Shown here: positions 51,931 to 60,641 of the stretch, in pieces
Numbering within the stretch: position 1 is the first letter of the stretch
Layout: each line of letters opens with the position of its first letter
Source: Anaerostipes sp. MSJ-23
Lineage (GTDB): Bacteria; Bacillota; Clostridia; Lachnospirales; Lachnospiraceae
Assembly: GCF_018918155.1 (NCBI RefSeq)
Contig: NZ_JAHLPY010000002.1
Location: forward strand, 62,001 to 126,000
Direction of reading: 5' to 3'
Length of the DNA stretch: 64,000 bases
The notes under the pieces: generated by a model
What the model was told of the DNA's origin: nothing
The model's database searches: none
The model's input: only the letters and a program-made list of their open reading frames with translations
Position numbers and translations under genes: made by a program

Positions 51931-53502
51931 ATGGAATTTAGTAAAAAAGATTTTTATGGAATTGCAGTCAAAGAGCGCAAACAGGTGCAGATTACAATTG
52001 ATCAGGATTGTAATGTCCCGGACACAAAACCTGATGTGGAAAAGATGATACAGACAAAAGGAATTGTGACGATTCAGGAAACAGAGATGATGGTGGACAG
52101 GATCCGACTAAAAGGAGAATTCCATTTTCAGGGGCTTTATGGAACAAATGATCCAAGAACATTTTTAGAATCTTTAGATTATGCATTGCCATTTGAAGAA
52201 TATATACATATTGACGGAGTTGTTCCGGCAGATTATGTAAAGGTACAATATCATGTAGACGATATTAACACAGTTTTGATTAATTCCAGAAAGTTAAGTA
52301 TCCGTGTTCTGTTAATGTTCACGCTTCAAATCAATGAAGAAATGAAAGAGGAAGTTATTGTTGATATTTATAATGAAGGAGTTTCAACATTAAAAAAAGA
52401 AATCCAGGTTACAGATCTGGTTGTCAGTAAAAAAGATATTGCAAGGATGAAAGAGGAACTTGTTCTTCCAGCCAATAAGTCGAATATTTATCAGATTTTA
52501 TGGAGTCAAATTGACATGGAAAATCTGCAGGGAAGGCTTGCAGATCATACAATAGAAATTCATGGAACCATGCATGTATTTTTATTGTATCTTGGGGAAG
52601 ATGAGCAAGTGCCAGTACAATATGCAAGATGGGAAGTTCCAATTCATACGGAAATAGAATGTCAAGAATGTATTCCTGGCATGGTTGGAAGAATTGGTAT
52701 TATTCCAGGAAATCAGCAGCTGGAAGTGCGACCAGATACGGATGGAGAAGAACGGCTGATTTCTGTGGACATGGCTTTAGACTGTGATATTAAAATTTAT
52801 GAAGATCAAGTGCTTTCTTATGTCGATGATGGGTATACAATGAAAGCAAAATTAGTTCCAGAATATAAGATGTTTGATTTTGAAACATTGATTGGAAAAA
52901 ATCAGGCGGTTATGAGAGATTCGAAACGGTTTGCCATTCAGCAAGAGCCTGGAAAACTTTTGCAGATTTTAACGGTAAAAGGAAGTTGCAGTGTGGATGA
53001 TATTGAGGTGACTGATCAAGGCTTGAAAGTAGAAGGAGTATGGATGGCAGATGTTTTGTATCTTTCAACAGAAGATCAAATGCCAGTTATGAGCGATTCT
53101 TATATGGAACCATTCACGTTTTTTGTTGAAGCAAAAGGTCTTACAAAAAAAGATGATTATCAGTTGGATGTTCAGCTTGATCAAGTTACAGGAAACCCGG
53201 TAGAAGGTGATGAAATAGAAATCAAGGTGTCTATTTTATTTGATTTTATTTCTTTTCACAAGAAGCAGCAAAGAGTAATGGTTGACATGAAGGAAGAAAA
53301 ACTAGATTATCAGGCGATTCAGAATATTCCAGGAATTGTCGGGTATATTGTAAAAGAAGGGGATACGCTTTGGTCTATTGCTAAAAAGTATTTCACAACG
53401 GTAGAAAGTATTCAAGAGCAAAATGAGGGTGTGGAAGAAGTTAAACCAGGAGATAAATTGCTGATTGTAAAAGAGATTATGACTATTGCAAAAGATTTGT
53501 AA
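51931..53502 (+). CDS. sipL: SipL-like spore morphogenetic protein (SPOCS + LysM)
   Basis: A 523-residue protein. The N-terminal region starts 'FSKKDFYGIAVKERKQVQ' and 'DCNVPDTKPDVEKMIQTKG', typical of clostridial SPOCS/DUF3794 proteins. Further SPOCS-type blocks follow ('NEGVSTLKKEIQVTDL', 'CSVDDIEVTDQGLKVEGVWM'). The C-terminal LysM domain (about 475-520) has 'YIVKEGDTLWSIAKKYFTT' and 'VKPGDKLLIVK'. In Clostridioides difficile SipL binds SpoIVA through LysM and is needed for coat assembly on the forespore. The start is fixed by GGGAGGAG 7 bases upstream. Confidence 0.88.
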   Translation: MEFSKKDFYGIAVKERKQVQITIDQDCNVPDTKPDVEKMIQTKGIVTIQETEMMVDRIRLKGEFHFQGLYGTNDPRTFLESLDYALPFEEYIHIDGVVPADYVKVQYHVDDINTVLINSRKLSIRVLLMFTLQINEEMKEEVIVDIYNEGVSTLKKEIQVTDLVVSKKDIARMKEELVLPANKSNIYQILWSQIDMENLQGRLADHTIEIHGTMHVFLLYLGEDEQVPVQYARWEVPIHTEIECQECIPGMVGRIGIIPGNQQLEVRPDTDGEERLISVDMALDCDIKIYEDQVLSYVDDGYTMKAKLVPEYKMFDFETLIGKNQAVMRDSKRFAIQQEPGKLLQILTVKGSCSVDDIEVTDQGLKVEGVWMADVLYLSTEDQMPVMSDSYMEPFTFFVEAKGLTKKDDYQLDVQLDQVTGNPVEGDEIEIKVSILFDFISFHKKQQRVMVDMKEEKLDYQAIQNIPGIVGYIVKEGDTLWSIAKKYFTTVESIQEQNEGVEEVKPGDKLLIVKEIMTIAKDL

Positions 53503-53521
53503 AATAGTATGGAAATAAGGA

Positions 53522-53564
53522 TTGCATTTTTATAAGAACAATACTATAATGTACTGTATACAAG
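53522..53564 (+). promoter_or_regulatory. Promoter and gnt-like operator of ispE-gntR
   Basis: TTGCAT (53522-53527), 17-bp spacer, TATAAT (53545-53550), followed at 53554-53564 by CTGTATACAAG, one base short of the Bacillus gnt operator CTTGTATACAAG. A repressor bound there would cover the transcription start. Confidence 0.6.
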
Positions 53565-53607
53565 ACATAACAGAAGATAAAGATTGGAAAGAGGTAAAGG
53601 AGCGTAT

Positions 53608-54486
53608 ATGGATAGTGTTGTTCTAAAATCATATGGGAAAATCAATCTTGGACTGGATGTTCTTAGAAAACGGCCGGATGGATATCATGAGGTGCGGATG
53701 ATCATGCAGACGGTAGGTCTCTATGATATGCTCACAATGAAAAAGAAAAAAGAAGATAAAATTTCTATGAAATGTAATCTTTCTTTTCTTCCGGTAGATG
53801 AGAAAAATCTGGTATACCGGGCGGCCTCACTTATAAAAGAAACGTATGGAATTTCAGAAGGGGTTGATATTTCATTAAATAAAAAAATTCCGGTAGCAGC
53901 AGGAATGGCTGGGGGAAGTTCAAACTGTGCAGCGGCGTTAAAAGGAATGAATCAGTTGTTTGACCTAGGTTTGACAACGGATGAGTTGTGTGATCTTGGT
54001 GTGAAACTTGGTGCAGATGTTCCTTATTGTATCTGGGGTGGCACAGCGCTTGCAGAAGGAATAGGAGAGAAACTTACAAGAATTGCATCGATGCCTTCTT
54101 GTAGCATTCTGATTGCAAAACCAGGGATTAGTGTATCAACTGCCTTTGTATACAAAAATTTGAAACTTGATCAGCTGGATCACCATCCGGATATTGATGG
54201 AATGATTAAGGATCTGGAATCTAAAGATTTAAAAGGAATTTGTGAAAAACTTGAAAATGTTTTAGAAACAGTGACTATACCGGAATACCCGGTGATTGAG
54301 CAGATTAAGAAATTTCTGAAGAACCATGGAGCTATGGGATCTTTGATGAGTGGAAGTGGGCCTACAATTTTTGGAATTTATAAAGATAAAAAGACAGCCC
54401 GTGAAGCATTGGCAGCTTTAAAAGATATGAAAGAAGTCCGTCAGGCATATGTGGTAGATCCAGTAGATGATCCGGACCAGATGTAA
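53608..54486 (+). CDS. ispE: 4-diphosphocytidyl-2-C-methyl-D-erythritol kinase
   Basis: A 292-residue GHMP kinase of the non-mevalonate isoprenoid pathway. ATG 53608 follows AAAGGAG; an upstream in-frame ATG at 53584 has no site. Seen: 'YGKINLGLDVLRKRPDGYHEV' (in part; catalytic Lys/His region), ATP loop 'PVAAGMAGGSSNCAAAL' and 'MSGSGPTIFGIY' (GHMP motif 3). Usual length. 44 bp upstream of a GntR regulator and probably co-transcribed with it. Confidence 0.95.
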   Translation: MDSVVLKSYGKINLGLDVLRKRPDGYHEVRMIMQTVGLYDMLTMKKKKEDKISMKCNLSFLPVDEKNLVYRAASLIKETYGISEGVDISLNKKIPVAAGMAGGSSNCAAALKGMNQLFDLGLTTDELCDLGVKLGADVPYCIWGGTALAEGIGEKLTRIASMPSCSILIAKPGISVSTAFVYKNLKLDQLDHHPDIDGMIKDLESKDLKGICEKLENVLETVTIPEYPVIEQIKKFLKNHGAMGSLMSGSGPTIFGIYKDKKTAREALAALKDMKEVRQAYVVDPVDDPDQM

Positions 54487-54530
54487 TACACAAGCGGATA
54501 TACAAAAAAGAGAAGCAGGAGGAAGCAACA

Positions 54531-55205
54531 ATGAGCGATAAGTTAAAAGTAAACATGAATGAGTATCTGCCTCTTAGGGATGTGGTATTTAATACTCTCA
54601 GACAGGCAATTATTACAGGAGAATTTGCACCTGGGGAACGTCTGATGGAAATTGCGCTGGCAAATCGTCTTGGAGTCAGTCGTACACCAGTCAGAGAAGC
54701 CATTCGCAAACTAGAATTGGAAGGTCTGGTTGTCATGATTCCAAGAAAAGGTGCGGAAGTAGCGCGGATTACAGAAAAAGATTTAAGAGATGTTCTGGAA
54801 GTTCGCAGTTCTTTGGAAGAACTGGCAGCAGAACTTGCCACAGAGCGTATGAATGATGAATATAGAGAAAAAATTGAAAAATCATTAAAGGAATTTGAAC
54901 AGGCAATTCAGCGTGGAGATAATGGAGAAATTGCAGATAGTGATATGGAATTTCACGATGTTATTTTTGATGCGACAGGAAATGCAAGACTGATTCAGAT
55001 TTTGAATAATTTAAGAGAACAGATGTACCGTTATCGTCTGGAATATGTAAAGGATACAGAATATCATGCAGTTCTTTTAAGAGAGCACCAGGAACTGGTC
55101 GCTGCAATGTTTGCCAGTAAGAAAGATGAAGCAAGAAAAATCATGAAACGTCATATTGATAATCAAGAAATGACTGTGATACGCAATATAAAAGAAGAAA
55201 ATTAA
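54531..55205 (+). CDS. GntR-family regulator, FadR/FCD subfamily
   Basis: A 224-residue protein. The N-terminal winged HTH has 'GERLMEIALANRLGVSRTPV' and 'REAIRKLELEGLVVMIPRKG'. The helical FCD ligand domain has 'SDMEFHDVIFDATGN' and His residues in REHQEL and KRHIDNQ, the usual D/H/H/H metal or acid-binding set. The effector is unknown (typically a small carboxylate). Its own operon promoter and the nearby veg leader carry gnt-operator-like palindromes, so autoregulation is likely. Ends at a strong terminator. Confidence 0.92.
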   Translation: MSDKLKVNMNEYLPLRDVVFNTLRQAIITGEFAPGERLMEIALANRLGVSRTPVREAIRKLELEGLVVMIPRKGAEVARITEKDLRDVLEVRSSLEELAAELATERMNDEYREKIEKSLKEFEQAIQRGDNGEIADSDMEFHDVIFDATGNARLIQILNNLREQMYRYRLEYVKDTEYHAVLLREHQELVAAMFASKKDEARKIMKRHIDNQEMTVIRNIKEEN

Positions 55206-55219
55206 TAAAAAAGCAATTG

Positions 55220-55270
55220 GAGTGTCGCAAAATAACGAAGTGATTCGTTGTTTTGCGATGCTCTTTTTTT
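55220..55270 (+). terminator. Rho-independent terminator after gntR
   Basis: A long stem from GAGTGTCGCAAAATAACGAA (from 55220) to TTCGTTGTTTTGCGATGCTC (to 55263), with two mismatches and a GTGA loop, followed by a run of T. Confidence 0.9.
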
Positions 55271-55275
55271 ATATT

Positions 55276-55306
55276 TGAATAAAAAACTCCTGTTTTTTCC
55301 ATAATA
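55276..55306 (+). promoter_or_regulatory. SigG-like forespore promoter of the ger operon
   Basis: TGAATA (55276-55281), 18-bp spacer, CATAATA (55300-55306). This agrees with the Bacillus SigG consensus (TGMATA, CATNMTA), the sigma factor that drives gerA-type operons. It lies 25 bp before the gerA ATG. Confidence 0.65.
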
Positions 55307-55330
55307 AGAGAAAAAAGAAAGGGTGAGATC

Positions 55331-56842
55331 ATGGATCAGTTTCATGGAAGAGATCATCGATTAAAAGGAAAGATTTTGCCAGATCTTCAGTCTAATATGA
55401 ATTATGTGGAAAATGTCATGAAGAACTGTGATGATCTGGTGAAAAAGCAATTTTTTATTGGTAGCAATCATGATCTGAAAATATATGCAGTTTATATGGA
55501 TGGTCTTGTGAATGCTGAGATGTTACAGGAATCGGTCTTAAGACCAATGCTTCAGGAGCCATTTGAGAATGGAAGAAAGGCAGTTGAATATTGGATCATT
55601 GAGAGTGCAGATTGGAACTGGATTTCTGATATGGAAGAGGCAATGGTGGCTGTTCTGTCAGGAAATACGGTATTATTTCTAGATGGATTCCATGAAGCAG
55701 TGTTAATATCGACAAAATTTTTTCCGACTAGGGGAATTCAGAATGCAGATCAGGAAGTTTCCATGGTGGGGCCCAAAGACAGTTTTAATGAAAGTTTGCG
55801 GACAAATACAGCATTGATTAGAAGAAGAATCCGCGATACCAGACTGAAAGTTGTTCAAAAGCAGATTGGAACAAGAAGTAAAACGGATTGTGCGGTTATG
55901 TATATGGAAGATTTGGCTTCACAAGATACGGTAGAAAAAATTAAAGAGCAGTTAGATGAAATATGTGTGGATGGAATTTTTGATAGTGGGATGTTAGAAC
56001 AATTTCTTCAAAAACATGAGAAAAGTCCGTTTCCAACATATCAACTGACACAAAGGCCAGATAAGACAGCGAGTGCACTGATGGAAGGAAGGATTGCGGT
56101 TGTAGTAGACAATTCTCCGATGGTTATGCTTCTTCCTGTGACTATGAATGTTTTTTTTCAGGCAAGTGATGATTATTATAATCGTTGGGAAATTGCAACT
56201 TTTGCAAGATTGCTTCGATATTTCTCGTCATTTCTTGCAGTAGGGTTGCCAGGATTTTATGTGGCCATTGCAAGTTTTCACCCAGAAGTGCTTCCGACTC
56301 CATTTTTGCTTGCGCTTGTATCTGCAAGAGAAGGAGTTCCATTTCCGGTTGTAGTAGAAGTTCTTTTGATGGAACTGTCATTTGAATTGCTGAGAGAAGC
56401 AGGAATTAGACTTCCAGGGCAGTTGGGGAGTACGATTGGAGTCGTTGGAGGGTTAATTGTTGGTCAGGCAGCGGTAGAAGCGCATCTAGTCAGTACAATT
56501 GTTGTAATTGTTGTGGCATTGACAGCAATTGCCTCCTTTTCTATTCCCAATGAGATCTTTACCGGAGCTTTTCGTCTGTTAAAATTTTTCTTGATTTTGA
56601 TGTGTGCATTTTGGGGGGTGTATGGATTTTTCCTTGGATTTCTTGCTATTTTTATTCATTTATTTTATTTGGAAAACTACGGAGTTCCATACATGTATCC
56701 AACAACAGCAAAAGAAGGCAATCATATTTCTTCCTTTCAGGATTATGTTATGCGTGCGCCATTAAGAACAATGAAATTTCGTCCAGAGTTTACGAGAAGT
56801 GATGCCAGAAGAAGACAGAAGGAGGAAAAGGATGGAAAATAA
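55331..56842 (+). CDS. Spore germination protein, GerA subunit
   Basis: A 503-residue inner-spore-membrane protein of the GerAA family. The hydrophilic N-terminal region has 'GSNHDLKIYAVYMDGLVNAE' and 'NTALIRRRIRDTRLKV', then the conserved 'EGRIAVVVDNSPMVMLLPVT', followed by about five membrane helices with 'LPGFYVAIASFHPEVLPTPF', 'REAGIRLPGQLGSTIGVVGG' and 'YPTTAKEG'. With the two following genes it forms a nutrient germinant receptor. Last codons overlap the next gene. Confidence 0.93.
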   Translation: MDQFHGRDHRLKGKILPDLQSNMNYVENVMKNCDDLVKKQFFIGSNHDLKIYAVYMDGLVNAEMLQESVLRPMLQEPFENGRKAVEYWIIESADWNWISDMEEAMVAVLSGNTVLFLDGFHEAVLISTKFFPTRGIQNADQEVSMVGPKDSFNESLRTNTALIRRRIRDTRLKVVQKQIGTRSKTDCAVMYMEDLASQDTVEKIKEQLDEICVDGIFDSGMLEQFLQKHEKSPFPTYQLTQRPDKTASALMEGRIAVVVDNSPMVMLLPVTMNVFFQASDDYYNRWEIATFARLLRYFSSFLAVGLPGFYVAIASFHPEVLPTPFLLALVSAREGVPFPVVVEVLLMELSFELLREAGIRLPGQLGSTIGVVGGLIVGQAAVEAHLVSTIVVIVVALTAIASFSIPNEIFTGAFRLLKFFLILMCAFWGVYGFFLGFLAIFIHLFYLENYGVPYMYPTTAKEGNHISSFQDYVMRAPLRTMKFRPEFTRSDARRRQKEEKDGK

Positions 56843-57878
56843 ACATCAAAGGATTACGCAGAGACAGGGGAATCGGATTTTTATTCTGGAGACTTTTTCG
56901 GCAGCAGCATTGTTTTTGCCGCAGATTGTTTTACGTGGGAATTATGGAAGTGGAATTCTTTCTGTCGGTGTCGTATGGATTCTTTTAGCTTGCTATGTTT
57001 TGATTGCTTCCAAGGTAGCGGATGGTATTCCAATGGAACAGGTATTAAAACATCATCGGTGGGCAGCAATAATTTATTATATTCGTTTTTGGATTAACGC
57101 AGCTTTTTTTTATACTTATATTGTTTTTATGGTAGGAAGATATATGCTGCCACAAAATCAGGGATTTGTCATTGGATTTCCATTACTTGTTCTTGCCTGG
57201 CGGATGAATCGGGGAGGATTAAAGGAACGAGGAAGAGTGATGGAAGGTATTTTTTGGTTTGTTCTGCTCCCAGTAATTTTCGTATTACTTTTAAGTATTA
57301 CAGATCTTTCTTTTAAGGAAATAGCAGTGTCTGATTTTCAATGGAAGGAGTTTTTTAAAGGAAGTCTTCTTTTGCTGGCTCTTCTTCATCCAATGGAACT
57401 TGTTTGGTTTTATCGAGGAAATATGAGCAATGGAGGAATGAAATTTCGGACCTTTTTTGGCATTGGTATTTTACTTATTGGCATTTTTTGTGCAGTAGTC
57501 GGTTCACTTGGAAGGAAATTGACACTTTATGATGAAAATCCGGTGATGTCTATGGCACAGGGAGCAGCAATTCCTGGAGGAATTATGGCAAGACTTGATA
57601 TTTTTTTAATCGCTTTTTGGATTGTTGGTGTATTTTGTGTATTCAGTGGGTATTTGTTTTATGGAAATGAAGGATTAAAACATGTTTTTTTTAGAGGAAG
57701 AATGATTGGAAATCTGCTTTCTTATGGAGGATTATTTTTGGCAACGAATGTATTGTTTCATTTCTGGTATCTGATTTGGAATTCTTTTTCATGTTTTTTA
57801 TATGCAAATCTTACGATTGGTTTATTATTTCCGCTGTTTTTATTTTATATGGAAAAAATAAGAAGGAGAAAAATATAA
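56832..57878 (+). CDS. Spore germination permease, GerB subunit
   Basis: A 348-residue protein with about ten membrane helices, of the GerAB/YndE family in the APC transporter superfamily. ATG 56832 is preceded by AGGAGGAAAAGG inside the gerA end; an in-frame ATG at 56799 has no site. 'NRIFILETFSAAALFLPQIV' is the first helix. In gerA-type receptors this subunit binds the germinant amino acid. The stop overlaps the start of the third subunit (TAATG). Confidence 0.88.
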   Translation: MENKHQRITQRQGNRIFILETFSAAALFLPQIVLRGNYGSGILSVGVVWILLACYVLIASKVADGIPMEQVLKHHRWAAIIYYIRFWINAAFFYTYIVFMVGRYMLPQNQGFVIGFPLLVLAWRMNRGGLKERGRVMEGIFWFVLLPVIFVLLLSITDLSFKEIAVSDFQWKEFFKGSLLLLALLHPMELVWFYRGNMSNGGMKFRTFFGIGILLIGIFCAVVGSLGRKLTLYDENPVMSMAQGAAIPGGIMARLDIFLIAFWIVGVFCVFSGYLFYGNEGLKHVFFRGRMIGNLLSYGGLFLATNVLFHFWYLIWNSFSCFLYANLTIGLLFPLFLFYMEKIRRRKI

Positions 57879-58405
57879 TGAAAAAAAGGTATATCGTATG
57901 CGGTCTTTTCTTTTTAATTGTTGTGTTGTCCGGATGTAATCATAAAAGAGATATTGAAGATAGCAGTTATGTTCTTGCAATGGGATTTGAAAAGATCAAC
58001 GACAGACGATATCTGGTTCGCTATTCTTATGCAGACTTTGATTCAGAGAAAAGCAATGCAGGTATTAAGATTCCATCCAGATCGATTACATTCCTTGCAG
58101 ATTCTTTTGCAAATGCAAATAAAATCTGGGATGATCATGAAAGCAAGCAATTAAATTTCGGACATTTAAAAGTTGTCGTTTTTGGAAATGGAAAAAAAGA
58201 TAAAAAAATAATCAAAGAGCTTCTTTTACATCCACAAATCGCGAAATCTGTATATATTCTTAAGACAAAAAACAGCCTTGCAGAAGTCTTTGGAAAAGAA
58301 CAGAAATTGGCGGTTTCTTTTGGTGAATATATGTCCGCTGCAATTGAAAATTCAGGGAAAATAAAGGATCCGAAAAAATATACACTTGGAAGGATTATGT
58401 ATTGA
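57878..58405 (+). CDS. Short GerC-type germination lipoprotein (N-terminal domain only)
   Basis: A 175-residue protein. ATG 57878 overlaps the gerB stop; AAGGAG lies upstream. The lipoprotein signal ends VVLSGCNHK. 'RDIEDSSYVLAMGFEKINDR', 'SFANANKIWDDHESKQLNFG' and 'HLKVVVFG' are the typical Ger(x)C domain-1 motifs. GerC proteins are normally about 370-400 residues with three domains; this one ends after domain 1 with 'KYTLGRIMY'. No further GerC coding is seen before the nrdD promoter, so it is a truncated or naturally short form. Confidence 0.82.
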   Translation: MKKRYIVCGLFFLIVVLSGCNHKRDIEDSSYVLAMGFEKINDRRYLVRYSYADFDSEKSNAGIKIPSRSITFLADSFANANKIWDDHESKQLNFGHLKVVVFGNGKKDKKIIKELLLHPQIAKSVYILKTKNSLAEVFGKEQKLAVSFGEYMSAAIENSGKIKDPKKYTLGRIMY

Positions 58406-58430
58406 CTTTCTTATCTTGTGGTGATAGTAT
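58402..58430 (+). promoter_or_regulatory. Candidate promoter of nrdD
   Basis: TTGACT (58402-58407, overlapping the gerC stop), 17-bp spacer, TAGTAT (58425-58430). A TATAAT at 58457-58462 without a good -35 is an alternative closer to the operator. Confidence 0.45.
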
Positions 58431-58473
58431 TGAAATACTTGACGCCATATGGTGTGTATAATGTTAGACAAAA

Positions 58474-58489
58474 ACACTATATATAGTAG
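58474..58489. promoter_or_regulatory. NrdR box upstream of nrdD
   Basis: ACACTATATATAGTAG matches the NrdR box consensus (acaCwATATATwGtgt) with the palindromic core CTATATATAG. NrdR is the general repressor of ribonucleotide reductase genes. The usual second box about 31 bp away is not clear. Confidence 0.75.
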
Positions 58490-58520
58490 ATAAGATAGAA
58501 AACAGGGAGGAAATAGTTCC

Positions 58521-60641
58521 ATGATCAAAGTGGTGAAAAAAGACGGAACCAGAGAAAATTTTAATGTGCAGAAAGTTGTTGTGGCAGTAAATAAATCAGC
58601 GCGGCGCGCATTGATTGAATTTACAGAGGAAGAACTGGATTTTATCTGTAATTTTGTGACAGATAAGGTTCAGGGAATGCACAAAAATGAGGTCCATATT
58701 TCCGAAATGCATAATGTAGTGGAAGGAGCTTTAGAGAAAACAAATCCAACCGTTGCAAAAAGTTACCGTGATTACCGCAATTACAAACAAGATTTTGTAC
58801 AGATGCTGGATGAGGTATATAAAAAAAGCCAGTCTATTATGTATATTGGAGACAAAGAAAACAGTAACACAGACAGTGCCCTTGTTTCTACAAAGCGAAG
58901 CCTGATTTTTAATGAATTAAATAAGGAACTTTATCAGAAATTCTTTATGACAACAGAAGAATTGCAAGCTTGTCGTGACGGATATATTTATATTCATGAT
59001 ATGTCTGCAAGACGAGATACAATGAATTGTTGTCTATTTAATGTGGAAGAAGTATTAAAAGGCGGTTTTGAGATGGGAAATCTCTGGTATAATGAGCCAA
59101 AAACACTGGATGTTGCTTTTGATGTGATTGGAGATATCGTTCTAAGTGCGGCAAGTCAGCAATATGGAGGGTTCACAGTACCAAATATTGAACTTATCCT
59201 GGAGCCATATGCGGAAAAATCTTATGCAAAGGCGGTTAGCCGTTATAAAGAGCTTGGACTTTCACAGGAACGTGCAGAGAAAGAAGCAATGAAGGATGTA
59301 CAAAGAGAATTTGAACAGGGGTTCCAGGGACTGGAATATAAATTCAATAGTGTGTCTTCTAGCCGAGGAGATTATCCTTTTATCACGATTACAGCAGGAA
59401 CTGGAACGGGCCGCTTTGCTAAAATGGCAACGATTTCTATGTTGGATGTCAGAAGAAATGGACAAGGAAAAGAAGGACATAAAAAACCGGTATTATTCCC
59501 GAAAATCGTATTTTTGTATGATGAAAATCTTCATGGACCGGGCGGAGAGTTGGAAGATGTATTTGAAGCAGGAATTCGCTGCTCTGGAAAGACAATGTAT
59601 CCAGATTGGTTAAGTCTTACAGGAGAGGGTTACATTGCAGATATGTATAAAAAATATGGAACAATCATTAGTCCGATGGGATGTCGTGCATTCCTTTCCC
59701 CTTGGTATGAAAGAGGTGGTATGTATCCTGCGGATGAAAAAGATAAGCCAGTTTTTGTTGGAAGATTTAATATTGGAGCGGTAAGCCTTCATCTGCCAAT
59801 GATCTATGCGAAGGCGCAACAGGAAAATAAAGACTTTTATGAAGTGTTGGATTATTATTTGAATTTGATTCGAAAACTTCACATTCGTACTTATGAATAT
59901 CTCGGAGAAATGAAAGCTTCTACGAATCCGCTGGCTTATTGTGAAGGAGGATTTTTAGGCGGGCATCTTGGAATTCATGACAAAATTAAACCATTATTAA
60001 AATCCGCAACTGCATCATTTGGAATTACAGCGCTAAATGAATTGCAGCAGCTTTATAATCACAAATCTCTGGCAGAAGATGGGGAATTTGCAATTGAAGT
60101 TCTTCGTTATATTAATGACCGGGTGGAAGAATTTAAGAAAGAAGATGGAAATCTTTATGCAATTTATGGAACACCTGCAGAAAATCTGTGTGGATTACAA
60201 GTAAAACAATTTCGCAGAAAATATGGAGTTGTGGAAAATGTTTCAGACAGGGAATATGTTAGTAATTCATTTCATTGTCATGTTACAGAAAATATTACAC
60301 CAATTGAAAAACAAAATCTGGAAGGAAGATTTTGGGAACTTTGTAATGGCGGAAAGATTCAGTATGTAAAATATCCGATTGATTATAATGAGCAGGCTAT
60401 TAAGACACTTGTTCGACGTGCAATGGATCTTGGATATTACGAAGGAGTAAATCTTTCTCTGGCTTATTGTGATGATTGTGGACACGAAGAGCTTGAGATG
60501 GATGTGTGTCCAGAATGCGGAAGTAAAAATCTTACGAAAATTGATCGTATGAATGGATATCTTTCTTATTCCAGAGTCAAAGGCGATACACGTCTAAACG
60601 ATGCAAAAATGGCAGAAATTGCAGAAAGGAAGTCAATGTAA
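58521..60641 (+). CDS. nrdD: Anaerobic (class III) ribonucleoside-triphosphate reductase
   Basis: A 706-residue glycyl-radical enzyme making dNTPs without oxygen. The N-terminal ATP-cone begins 'MIKVVKKDGTRENFNVQKVV' and is the allosteric site. The catalytic barrel includes 'RRDTMNCCLFNVEEVLKGGF' and 'MGCRAFLSPWYERGG'. The C-terminal zinc site CDDC…CPEC is followed by the radical glycine in RMNGYLSYSRV. GGGAGG precedes the ATG. Its activase is encoded immediately downstream, overlapping by one base. Confidence 0.96.
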   Translation: MIKVVKKDGTRENFNVQKVVVAVNKSARRALIEFTEEELDFICNFVTDKVQGMHKNEVHISEMHNVVEGALEKTNPTVAKSYRDYRNYKQDFVQMLDEVYKKSQSIMYIGDKENSNTDSALVSTKRSLIFNELNKELYQKFFMTTEELQACRDGYIYIHDMSARRDTMNCCLFNVEEVLKGGFEMGNLWYNEPKTLDVAFDVIGDIVLSAASQQYGGFTVPNIELILEPYAEKSYAKAVSRYKELGLSQERAEKEAMKDVQREFEQGFQGLEYKFNSVSSSRGDYPFITITAGTGTGRFAKMATISMLDVRRNGQGKEGHKKPVLFPKIVFLYDENLHGPGGELEDVFEAGIRCSGKTMYPDWLSLTGEGYIADMYKKYGTIISPMGCRAFLSPWYERGGMYPADEKDKPVFVGRFNIGAVSLHLPMIYAKAQQENKDFYEVLDYYLNLIRKLHIRTYEYLGEMKASTNPLAYCEGGFLGGHLGIHDKIKPLLKSATASFGITALNELQQLYNHKSLAEDGEFAIEVLRYINDRVEEFKKEDGNLYAIYGTPAENLCGLQVKQFRRKYGVVENVSDREYVSNSFHCHVTENITPIEKQNLEGRFWELCNGGKIQYVKYPIDYNEQAIKTLVRRAMDLGYYEGVNLSLAYCDDCGHEELEMDVCPECGSKNLTKIDRMNGYLSYSRVKGDTRLNDAKMAEIAERKSM

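Noticed and set aside
22441-54160. Additional TGTATACA sites inside the GTPase gene and ispE as GntR operators
   Set aside because: They lie deep in coding sequence without promoters; a few copies of an AT-rich 8-mer are expected by chance in 64 kb.
58441-58456. Second NrdR box 31 bp upstream of the first
   Set aside because: CATATGGTGT fits the consensus poorly and its dyad has the wrong core length.
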